Shown piece after piece: positions 23,691 through 33,322 of a DNA stretch of 64,000 nt. The notes under the pieces are model-generated. The model had not been told where the DNA came from. It did not search any database and worked only from the letters and a program-made list of their open reading frames with translations. The DNA is from Laetiporus sulphureus 93-53 (lineage: Eukaryota > Basidiomycota > Agaricomycetes > Polyporales > Laetiporaceae). The stretch spans positions 1 through 64,000 of the forward strand of contig NW_024468571.1 in assembly GCF_001632365.1 (NCBI RefSeq), written 5' to 3'. Made by a program: the position numbers and the translations under genes. Every line of letters starts with the position of its first letter. The stretch's first letter is position 1.

Positions 23691-24395
23691 TCATTGCGGC
23701 CATTGTGGACCACGAAGATTTCTACCTCGTCTCTCCAGCTCCTCAAAGTGCCCACATTCAAGTTCCTGCACGTTCTTGGCTATCCGTCATCGTCTCTTCC
23801 ACAATCCCCATACTTCATATACATCGCGCTCTACTGTATCACATATCTGCAAGTTCCCACATTCCAGTCGCTGCGTACCGCCATTGCCATCCTGAAAGTC
23901 AGACATTCCTTTTCTCCATCTCGTCTCTACCTCTTCCACACCGTGCGCTCCGCCAGTATGCGCTCATCCCACGATGCTACATCTCCAGTCCATATGCTCT
24001 CAAGGACACGCTGTCTGCTGGAATCGAGCCACAAGGTCTCAGTAGCGGCCACTCGACGTTCGCCGGAATTCTCCAAGATACATTTATCTGACCGTTTCAT
24101 CATCTTCAGGCCAATGCCGGCGACACTCATTTTACGGGCTAGTTTGGAGTTGTGAGAGTCCCACACTTGGACGAGTGATTCGACACGGACTCAGCAGATC
24201 CATCGGATGCATACAAAGAATGTCAAGACGCTATATCACGCAACGACACGACAAGATCGGATGATACAAGTCTTGTTCTACCCGGCGGACACTCACAGGA
24301 GCCTTCATATTCTCCCGCCCTGTGACCCGCAGCTGTTAAATCAGCGCAGGACGACCTCAGTGCTCATCTGCCGCTCGTCGTTTAACTCGAACACA
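23691..24395. repeat. Duplicated 3' flank of the intact F-box gene
   Basis: Co-linear in patches with 15,341-16,149. No gene seen. Confidence 0.5.
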
Positions 24396-24801
24396 TCAAC
24401 CCCAATTAACACCCACAGCACGACTACCAGCGCCAGCCAACCCATCAGCACGGTCCTCAATAGACGACGCACACCCGCTCACCTTGACCATCGTGAGCAC
24501 AAACCCACGCCCGAGGCATACGTGCGAACTGTCCATACGTGCGAACGTCAACGCGTACCGGTGGCCCTTGATATACTCCGTACGAAGCAGGATCCCGGCC
24601 GTCTTCAACTCAACGATCCAGCCAAAACTCCCTCACGTCAGGGCTCAACAGCGTGCAGACTATGTTCATGAAGGGGGTAGGGACGGTGGCGATCTGGTTT
24701 GCGCAGAAGGAGATGATGTCGACGCTCGGGCACGAAATGCCTCTCGCACGGGGAAATGGAAAGCGGAGTGACGGTATTGTCATGGCTTTGAGATGCAACA
24801 T
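24396..24801 (-). pseudogene. Cytochrome P450 remnant (PERW to heme loop)
   Basis: On the minus strand two frames carry parts that align with the P450 remnant at 16.2-16.5 kb. One reads VDIISFCANQ and later VREFWLDR, the latter in place of the PERW motif, and ends in a stop. The next reads SSHVCLGRGFVLTMVK, the heme loop with its Cys ligand codon at 24,516-24,518. A frameshift separates them and no K-helix Glu-x-x-Arg was found to the right. The 221-codon minus-strand frame at 24,818-25,483 lies where the 5' half of this gene would be, but it has no motif that I can defend. Confidence 0.55.
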
Positions 24802-25684
24802 GATGCTGGTTCATTCGTCAATACATCAAACTGTGAAATCGACGGAGCGTTACGTATATAATTATCAAACGGACTCTCGCACGAATAGTCATATGCAGAG
24901 CGAGATTATTCCAGCGCATCCGCGGCCATTTGAAGCAATGTTTCCACTGCATCATGAGCCAAATATTGAAGCAACGCGACACATCTTGAGCCCATGAGAA
25001 GAAGCACGCCCTCCCGTGCTCATATCTTTCAAAATGGCGGAACGTACACAGTCGTTCTGCAGGTTCTTTGATTGCATACTCGACGAAACCGCACGTCTGC
25101 GAGACACATCCGAAGCCATCATTGTGTCCATTGATAGACCCTGATAAGATTCCAGCAGGAGTACATAGCGAGACCAAGGCCTGCGAGACGCACAATACTG
25201 AATCGAGGGTGTGTATCGCGAACGCAAACGCGCCACATGCACCCACAATTGGCAAAACGAGCGGATATCGTTCATATACTCCGGATGAGAGGATAGACAG
25301 AAGCACACCGGACAAAATTGTTACTATGTGATGCCGACCGCGAAAGAAAAGGTTATTCCTGGAGCCGATTTGGGGAGAGAATACCGTGCTATACCGTGGC
25401 CCAGCGTTGATGTCGTGTAGGTAAATCGTGAAGACGACGATGGAAGCCAGTGTTCGCCTGACGAAACGTCGGTTAAAATACAAGATATATCAAACGCTCC
25501 TTGAAGCAGCCTACACGACCGTGTAGCCCGTTCATTGATGACCTGCCACTGTTAAGAGAACTTTGGACGACGCGGCTCATCTAGCGCTATCATTAGCGAA
25601 GTTGGCTCGGATACAGCTTTGGCGTCCACAGACGCCGACGTAGATTACCCAGCGTAGTACAAAGCAACGATGATACGACGAACA

Positions 25685-25996
25685 TTACTTAGTCCATCGC
25701 ATAGCACCTGCAATTAGGAAACCTTCAACGAGGTCAATGAGTACGAGTGTCTCTTTGCATGTCGACCAACTATACGTACAGACACCCAATCCCGCCATTA
25801 TCCGCTTCCCAACGATCGATCCTGGCTGGTGGGCGCGAGATTGGTTGAGTGCGTACACACCGACGCCGCCCAGCGCAGCCGTTCCAATTACTCGGCATGC
25901 CAGGCAGTCTTGATAACGAGCAGCAGGGTCGGCGTCTGTCTTATCTTTTGCCGCCACAGCAGAGAAGCTTGTAGCGAGAGTGGACGTTCCGGACAT
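25685..25996 (-). CDS. DMAC1/DUF4536-like small membrane protein
   Basis: The model has two exons (25996-25780 and 25707-25685) separated by a 72-bp intron, giving 79 residues. The core reads DCLACRVIGTAALGGVGVYALNQSR, a CxxC followed by a Gly-rich hydrophobic segment. This pattern matches the DUF4536 family, which includes the distal membrane-arm assembly component DMAC1 of mitochondrial complex I and fungal DMO2-type proteins. A mitochondrial membrane location is inferred from the family. Reading through the intron would give 103 residues without a stop, so splicing is not forced, but the conserved gtacgt and cag borders favour it. The gene is divergent from HMG-CoA lyase and shares a 316-bp upstream region. 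A dead copy lies at 790-1101. Confidence 0.65.
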   Translation of the reverse strand: MSGTSTLATSFSAVAAKDKTDADPAARYQDCLACRVIGTAALGGVGVYALNQSRAHQPGSIVGKRIMAGLGVCTYSWSTCKETLVLIDLVEGFLIAGAMRWTK

Positions 25997-26312
25997 AACA
26001 GTAGTGAATCGCTATTCAACCACCCCGACCAGCGATGGTCTATGGTCACACAGCGTGCAGGTCGCAGAAGATGATGGTGAGAAAGACCAGCACTGAAATT
26101 GAAGCGCTCGACGCCACTAGCGGATTTCGTCGTCGGACACAACTCAACGGCAAACGGTCATGTGAAGGCACCCATACCTTCATATTCGCCTCACATGCTC
26201 ATCGTTGCGCCTACACCACCATCATCATCGCCGACGTCTGAGGCCCTTGGAAGCCGCACCAGACGACTTCGACGGCAGCCATAACGCTCCCAGCGATACC
26301 TGTACATACCTG

Positions 26313-27647
26313 ATGTTCTCTCGAAGCGCTATCCGCTCTCTGGCTTGTACTCGATCAAGAATCCTCAAATCGCATGGGTACGCGACTGTGTCGTCCCATC
26401 CTGATTCCAACTATGTGACAGTTGTCGAGGTCGGGCCGCGAGACGGTCTGCAGAACGAGAAAGCGGTCGTGCCGCCTTCCGTCAAGGCTGAACTGATCAC
26501 TCGGCTGGGACATGCTGGGATGAAGGTCATCGAGGCAGGAAGCTTCGTGAGTCCTAAATGGATCCCGCAGGTGAGTTTATGGTCAGCTATACGCGCGTGG
26601 TGCAAGTCAACACGATGCTATCCTCCAAACTTCTGTACAAGCGTGCTAAATTTCTACAAGATGGCAGGCACGCCAGAAGTACTCATGAGTATGGAGCGGC
26701 TCCCTGGGAACCACTACCCAGTACTCGTACCCAACATGAAGGGTCTCGAGAACTTGTTTGCTCTGCTCGCAACAGAGAACCCGCCCTCCCCGCAGACTCC
26801 TCATCACGCTGACCCTTCTGTTGCTCCCTTGACGGACGAGATTGCGATATTCACAGCCGCGACGGACGCCTTCGCGAAAGCAAACACGAACTGCACTATT
26901 GTTGAATCGCTGGAGCGCCTCGAGAAGGTGACCGAACGCGCTCTTGCGAAGGGCCTGCGTGTCAGAGGGTACGCACCTTGTGCTTTGATAGCGCGCCAGA
27001 GTTGAGTCTGAATAGTTTGTCACAAAAGATACGTGAGCGTGGTCGTGATATGTCCGTACTCCGGCAGAGTAGATTATAGAAAAGTCAAGGAAGTCACACG
27101 GGCGTTGCTCGACATGGGCTGTTATGAAGTCAGCCTGGGAGACACTGTCGGAGCGGGAACACCAGCGGACATACGCGAGATGCTCGAAGTTGTCATGGGT
27201 GGTGACAGCAGCATTCCGGCCTCCAAGCTTGCTGTGAGTGTTCTCACTCCTTGTCAATGTCTGACAGTCACTGAGATGATTGTCATCTAGGGTCATTTCC
27301 ACGATACATATGGGACCGGAGTAGCCAACGTGCTCACTGCACTGGACATGGGACTACGTACCGTCGATGCTGCTGTCGGTGGCCTCGGTGGATGTCCGTA
27401 CTCTCCTGGTGCGACCGGTAACGTCGCGACCGAGGACGTGGTGTATGCGCTTCGCGGGAGCAAATATAAAACGTCAGGCGACTTCGAGGCGCTCGCACAT
27501 GTGGGCGACTGGATTTCGACGAGGATTGGGAGAAGGAGTGAAAGCCGTGCCGGACGCGCCATTCTAGCGAAGAGGGAGCGAGAGCGTCTTGAGCATGACA
27601 AGGGGCGAGATGGCGGCTTGGCCGAGAGCATTTCTGCGAAGTTGTAG
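26313..27647 (+). CDS. HMGCL: Hydroxymethylglutaryl-CoA lyase
   Basis: The model has four exons: 26313-26570, 26661-26968, 27029-27233 and 27291-27647, giving 375 residues. The enzyme cleaves HMG-CoA to acetyl-CoA and acetoacetate, the last step of leucine breakdown. Seen in the protein: VEVGPRDGLQNE with catalytic Arg43 and Asp44; the metal-binding GHFHDTYG (His259, His261); and the signature GGLGGCPYSPGATGN with active-site Cys292. The first 28 residues are basic, Ser-rich and free of acidic residues, fitting a mitochondrial presequence. The C-terminus is AKL, a peroxisomal PTS1-like tripeptide. The start at 26,313 was chosen over an upstream in-frame start because the upstream 36 codons (His/Arg-rich) continue the duplicated non-coding block also present at 1300-1345. 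Confidence 0.95.
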
Positions 27648-28017
27648 GACAGTACTGGTTCGTCCATTTGGAAGGGTTCGAACATGTAGGACTAATTTGT
27701 AGTTTATCACGGAGAAACTCTGTGCTATCGCATTCACTCGTCAGGATGGAAATTATTCGAGCCATTGGCAGCCTGCTTTGAAGCGCTTGAGCTGTTCAAA
27801 CTTAACAACTTTTTTGGGATGCGGCATGGAAAACAATTTGACGGGTTTGAGCATACAAGAACGTGCGGCTTCGAGCGCTGTTACGGCCACAAGCAAGCGC
27901 CCATGCGGCAATTCCCGAATGACGCGTCCTGAGACTGAGACTGAGACGCGTAACACAGCGCTATCCGTGACTTCGTCTTCCACACTTTCATCGTACTCGA
28001 CACTACACGCGACCATC
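27648..28017. promoter_or_regulatory. Intergenic region between HMGCL and the proteasome gene
   Basis: This 370-bp stretch carries the 3' end of HMGCL and the promoter of the proteasome gene. A short tandem GAGACT repeat lies near 27,932. No gene was seen. Confidence 0.35.
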
Positions 28018-28799
28018 ATGGATATCTCTTTCGCTCTGACGGGGAAAGGTTATGTGATTGTGGCCGCAGACACCACGGCAGCGCGCTCGATTGTGAAAAT
28101 GAAGTTGGATGAGGACAAGATCAAGGTCCTCAGTCCACACCTACTCATGGCGTACTCCGGCGAGCCCGGTGCGTTCTATAGCCCTCTGACATACATCACG
28201 TACTGAAGGAGTTTGCACGATTGTATGCAGGTGATACACTCCAATTTGCGGAGTACGTCGAGCGGAACATTCGTCTCTACCAAATCCGTAACGCGTATGC
28301 CCTTCGCCCACCTGCTGCTGCTGCGTGGATTCGCCGTGCACTCGCGGACTCGTTGAGGTCTCGAAAACCATATCAAGTGAATCTCCTCCTGGGCGGGTAC
28401 GACACCAGCACACACACGCCGAATCTGTATTGGGTGGACTACCTCGGCACGCTCACGAGCGTTCCGTTCGGGGCACATGGTTATGGAAGCTACTTCGCAC
28501 TCAGTTTGCTTGATAGGTAAGTGCCCAAGCTGTACATCGCCGATCGGAGGCAGTACGGCCTGCCTGTGCTTCCAGTAGTGCTACTGGAAGCGTAGCCTCG
28601 TGATGCACTGAATAACGTACGAACTGGACAGCTGATGTTTACCCACTGCAGATACCACGATCCGGAGGCCACTCTAGAGGAAGGCCTTGCTGCACTCCGC
28701 CGGTGCATAGACGAGGTGGCGAAGCGTTTGGTCGTCGCACCAGGGAGGTACAAGGTGAAGGTGGTCGACAAGGATGGTGTACGCGAGATCGAGCTGTAG
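28018..28799 (+). CDS. PRE1: 20S proteasome subunit beta-4 (PSMB2/Pre1 type)
   Basis: The model has three exons: 28018-28168, 28231-28516 and 28652-28799, giving 194 residues (family about 195-205). The protein starts directly with the proteasome fold ([20 protein letters not shown]) without a propeptide or the catalytic N-terminal Thr, as expected for the structural subunit beta-4 rather than beta-1, -2 or -5. Diagnostic stretches include [25 protein letters not shown] and DYLGTL. It is part of the inner rings of the 20S core in cytosol and nucleus. The 135-bp second intron is long for this window. Confidence 0.93.
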
Positions 28800-29009
28800 C
28801 TGCGTTCCTTCCTCTATCTGTATTCCATAGTTACTCATGTTTTCGGTAAACGGACGGCCGTCGACCGAGCTGTGATTCCGGCCTCAGTATGCACGTGTGC
28901 GCCTCATTGCGCTGGCGAAGGGCATTGCTTCGGTATATATTCACCTAACATGCTTCCATTTCGATAGTCCTTCCCGTTCTCAACGGCCGCTGCATTCACC
29001 GTGTAACTC

Positions 29010-30767
29010 ATGGGCTTCACACCAGTCATAGACGATGGACCGTTGCAGCCACTGCTCGAGGCTGTGGCCGTGAAGTTATCAACTCAGGTGTCATTGATGA
29101 GGTCTGTACATCCCTACTCTAATGTTGACGGTATGCTGATCGATCGTGCCCACAGTCCGAAACAGGTATACACTCATCTTATATCGTGTGAAATGACGCC
29201 AACTTTGAATACGCTACATGCACAGCTCAAGTTCCTGGAGACGACCTTCTTGTCGTGGCTCGCAACCGTAAGAAGCTCAACCAACATCAATCGCTTGCCT
29301 GTGGAGATACTCGAGCTCATATTTGCCCACGTCCCGGAACCATTCGAGCTATTTCCGGAGGAAAAGCATGCCAGTCCCTGGTCCTACGGAGTTCTCGACA
29401 TTTGCCAGCTGGGTCCGGCAATGCTTGTGTGCCGGCACTGGCGGAACGTCATCATCGCAAACCAGGCACTATGGGGACACATCTCAAGCCAGCGTCAGCC
29501 AGCTCTGCAGAGGGTGTTGAGAGGGTCGGGGGTTAGCCCGTTGCACGTTGCCGTGAGCGGTGCCATCGGCAAGACGCTCAGCAGAACGTTTCGCGACACG
29601 CCTGCGCGCCTGCGCGAGCTGCATGTCCATGATGTCGACCTAACGGAGTTAGCGTCGTCTCTTACCTTCCCTGCTCCGGAACTGAGGAGCTTGACTATCA
29701 GCAAGACGTCCCACTGCGGATATGATAATCCAAATGATGCAAAGGCCTCTATCCTCTTTCAAGGAGCTGCGCCGGCGTTGCAGTTCCTGTGGCTTCGCGA
29801 TGCCGATATATATCTCAACTTTCATCTTCCGAACCTCACTCACCTCACCCTCACCGCCTGCCACGGTGCCTCGAGACTTCTACCGTTCCTCTCGAACACT
29901 CCAAACCTAGTCCACCTAGCCATTTCCGAACCGGTGTCCGCGAGCATACCACAGCTTGAATCTCCGCCGATCTCTGAGTTGGTAGCACTCCCGAAGCTTC
30001 GTTGCTTCGCCCTGCACACGTCCAGAGATGTTTCCAAGGTGGGAGGACTGATCCTATCGCACCTCGTGCTCGGCGCCGATGTTGCTGCCTACATCAAATA
30101 CGCAGCGAAGTGGCATCGCCCACATATACAGGCCTTATCCCGCTGGTCCGTTACGGCAAGCGTCACTCGAGTATCCGTCGTTGTGGGAGACTATGGGTAC
30201 CAAGGCATTCGCATTCAAGCAGTTGGTCCTTCCGGCAGCATATGCCTCGAGCAGGGCGTTCTGGAGCAGGATACGTGGGTCGAGGATCTGACAACGCTCT
30301 TCTCTTCGGCGCACATACAGGAACTGTGGCTGTCGGAGAGATGGGAGGAGCAGCCCACGCCATTGCTGAAGACACTTCTGCGACGCGCTCCACATCTGGA
30401 GAGGCTTGTATTGAACGTCGAGCAAGTCGACGAGCTGGTGGATGCTCCGACCGTCGATGATCCGGTCTGTCTCGGTCGTTCCATCACATACGTCCTCCCT
30501 TTCGACGTCGTCCGGAGAGAGCTGGAGAAGAGCAAGCTGGTCCTGCAAAGACTAGTGGATGCGCGGGAGCGATTGCGCACGCCGGAGGTGACGTTAGTGT
30601 TCTGCGTGGACAACGATGAGGCCGAGCAGGATGCCCGCGCGATACTCGAAGGCTTCGAGACGCCCGTGCGATATGTCGTGACGCAGACCCCGCCCAGAAT
30701 GACCATGCCGTCAACGTGTCCCGTGCCTGAATATCCCTGCCATGCATGGTCAATGCGGTCAAAGTGA
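29010..30767 (+). CDS. F-box/LRR-like protein, tandem copy 1
   Basis: The model has three exons: 29010-29101, a 10-nt micro-exon 29156-29165, and 29226-30767, giving 547 residues. The frame is open without splicing, but the tandem paralogue at 31,504 has the same two introns at the same places and there they are required. The F-box starts at about residue 57 (RLPVEILELIFAHVP). The remainder contains LRR-like units (NLTHLTLTACHG, NLVHLAISE). This is a large mushroom-specific F-box family presumed to act in SCF ubiquitin ligases; the substrate is unknown. Upstream, a TATA-like GTATATATTC lies at about 28,933, 75 bases before the start. Confidence 0.82.
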   Translation: MGFTPVIDDGPLQPLLEAVAVKLSTQVSLMRSVHPYSNVDGMLIDRAHSPKQVYTHLISCEMTPTLNTLHAQLKFLETTFLSWLATVRSSTNINRLPVEILELIFAHVPEPFELFPEEKHASPWSYGVLDICQLGPAMLVCRHWRNVIIANQALWGHISSQRQPALQRVLRGSGVSPLHVAVSGAIGKTLSRTFRDTPARLRELHVHDVDLTELASSLTFPAPELRSLTISKTSHCGYDNPNDAKASILFQGAAPALQFLWLRDADIYLNFHLPNLTHLTLTACHGASRLLPFLSNTPNLVHLAISEPVSASIPQLESPPISELVALPKLRCFALHTSRDVSKVGGLILSHLVLGADVAAYIKYAAKWHRPHIQALSRWSVTASVTRVSVVVGDYGYQGIRIQAVGPSGSICLEQGVLEQDTWVEDLTTLFSSAHIQELWLSERWEEQPTPLLKTLLRRAPHLERLVLNVEQVDELVDAPTVDDPVCLGRSITYVLPFDVVRRELEKSKLVLQRLVDARERLRTPEVTLVFCVDNDEAEQDARAILEGFETPVRYVVTQTPPRMTMPSTCPVPEYPCHAWSMRSK

Positions 30768-31503
30768 CGACATCAATCATAAAAATTATTAACATTCGTG
30801 GAGGTTGGTGAGTAGGGGTGGTAAATTGTCATTTTCGTCTCGAGGGCTGTTTTGAGCTGGATTATGCGAGTTGGCGCACGGTATTCGTTCCCCGGACGTT
30901 ATGCTCCCGCTCTTCTGTTTATTGGCCTCCATCAGACATTTCAGTCCGTTTGGCGCTCTGGAATGCGTAATCGAGCAAGTGTGCGATTCATTCAACTATA
31001 GTTCTTGATGGAGCCGAAGGGCTCATGCTGCGTGTCACGTCCATTGGCGTAATTTTAAAGTGTGCTCGCGGTCATGATGCTGTTGTCCGGTGAATCGTGA
31101 TATGCGTTCATTTCCAGGATAAGGAAAGGCGAGCAAAATCGTGTATGAAAGCTTTATTAACGATTCCGCGCATTTGATGCCAAGATACTGTGCGCCACGT
31201 CCGCGGGGTCTGCAAACGTGCGTAGCATTCGATCCTATCTGACAATGCGGAGGTATTTCGCGCATAAGGTCGTCTATATCGACGTGTGGGTTATCGCCGC
31301 CTATGGAGCCGCTTGATTTCGTAGAACACAGCTGCGATGTGTGCGATGAAAGCCTGTGGACTGAGTTGAGATCGGTACTGATCGTGAAGAACACGTGTAT
31401 GCAGCGTTGTCTTGAAAAGGTGCGATGCTGCACCATAAATACATTTAGGCCACCCCTGCCCCTCTCTCCTTCAGCAACCACTGCGTTCTATCAGAGCACA
31501 AAG
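30768..31503. promoter_or_regulatory. Region between the two tandem F-box genes
   Basis: No gene was seen in these 736 bases. They must hold the 3' end of copy 1 and the promoter of copy 2; ATAAATACATTTAGG lies at about 31,435, about 65 bases before the second start. Confidence 0.35.
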
Positions 31504-33322
31504 ATGGCATCTAGCGTTGACGATTCACCACGGCAACCTCTTCTGGAAACTTTGGCTGCAAGGTTGTCTACAGAGATGGGTTCCATGAGGTGTGTCCGCA
31601 TCGTTCAATCTCTCATTGGTGAGCCTTCTCACCGACGACATGCCCAGTTTGGAACAGGTGCGCATCTTTTATGGCTTTCCATATTGGTAAGGGTTGACGT
31701 AGTTCTCAATGCTGCAGTTGTTATCGTTGGAGGCAACCCTCTTGTCGTCCTTGGCGCAGGTCAGAGGCTCGATCAACATGACCGTGTCGCCGGCAAACCG
31801 TCTACCTGTGGAGATTCTTGCGCGCATTTTTGAACACGTGCCGAAGCTTGTCCCATTCCATCAATACAATACACGCTGGGGACATGGTGTCCGTGACTTT
31901 CGCACCCTACTGAAGGTCACGCATGTGTGCCGACGTTGGCGAGACATTGCACTGTCGATGCAAACCCTCTGGGGTCACATATCGAACGGTGACCGAGACC
32001 CCCGTGTCTGGCAAGAGATTCTGGAACGATCAGGAGACAAGGCCTTACATGTTTCCCTCAATCATTCCATCGACCAATCGCTTGCCACAATATTCGAGTC
32101 TTCACCTTCGCGTCTGGTCGAGCTACACCTTCATTTTTTCAGAGGTTGGATCTTAGCATCGTCTCTGAACTTTTCAGTTCCAAACTTGAGGAAACTGACC
32201 ATTGAGGAGGCCTGCTTTTCACCTTATGTGCAGAATCGGAGCGGAGCTCCGACTATTTTCAAAGGGATCGCACCCACATTGCGATCTATGGAGCTCCGTG
32301 GGACTGACGTGTTCCCAAATCTTCGTTTACCAAATCTGACTCACCTCAGTCTGGACCACTGCTCCCGAACCAGCGGTTCTCAGACATTGCTATCGTTACT
32401 TTCAAGGGCCCCGAACCTGGTTCACCTCGTGATCTTCGATTCCGAACTCTACAATCACCCGCGGCCGGCACCCGAGGCCTTGACTCAATCCGTGCCCCTT
32501 TCGAAGCTTCGTCGACTAGATATATACACAGATGGGGAGTCATACAGTCATAGCTTCAAGGTTCTGCCGCGACTTACCTTCGATGCTGTCAATGAAGTCT
32601 GCATCAGATATATAGCCAAATGGCATCATCCTCATCTGCAGATTGTTTCCGGGTTGCCCGTTACAGCGAGCATCACTCGAGTATCTGTTGATGTGAAGGC
32701 TCTCCGCTGGTTCAGCAGACAACGCTTTCGTGTTTTGGGTGCTGGTCCTACTGGTAGCATATGCCTCGAGCAGCACGCTGTTGACCAGGACACATGGGCT
32801 GAGGACCTGTTGGAACTTTTCTGCCCGGCGCAGGTACAAGAGATATGGCTGTCGAAGAGATGGAGGCAATTACCGGAGCACACATTGGTCGCGCTGTTGC
32901 GATGCGCGCCAGACTTGAAAAAGCTCGTGTTGAACGTAGACCACGTCGACGAGCTGCTCGAGGTCCTGATGCTCAGCGATCGCCGTCTCGAGATGATATG
33001 TCCCAATCTTGAAACTCTACACATCCTCTCCTTCGACCTCACTCGCGAAATGATCGAGAAAGACAAGATGCTGCAGCAGAAGATAGCGGGTGTTGTGCAG
33101 CACTTGCATAACTCTGAATTGACCATAGTTTTCTATATCAATGGTGACCAGGCACACCAACAGGACGTTTTCATAATGCTCGAAGACTTCCGTTTCTCAG
33201 TGCAATATATTCTGACGAGGACCCCACCCAAGATGTCGATGCCGCCGTCGTGGCGTCCGCCAAGGTTTCCTTGCGACGGGTCGGTATGTGAGCTCGAGTC
33301 AGACGAGGATTCTGATTATTAG
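31504..33322 (+). CDS. F-box/LRR-like protein, tandem copy 2
   Basis: The model has three exons: 31504-31589, a 10-nt micro-exon 31648-31657, and 31718-33322, giving 566 residues. The two introns (58 and 60 bp) are needed to join the start MASSVDDSPRQPLLE to the F-box frame. The F-box starts at about residue 60 (RLPVEILARIFEHVP, then VTHVCRRWRDIAL). The LRR-like body and the C-terminal part (TGSICLEQH...DQDTWAEDL) match copy 1 throughout. The C-terminus differs, ending in an acidic ELESDEDSDY tail. The start MASSVDDS follows CAAAG and lines up with the start of copy 1. Confidence 0.87.

Noticed and set aside
24818..25483. A 221-codon minus-strand frame as an intact membrane protein gene
   Set aside because: Its copy at 130-480 is not open, the composition is odd, and it more likely belongs to the decayed P450; no motif supports a gene.
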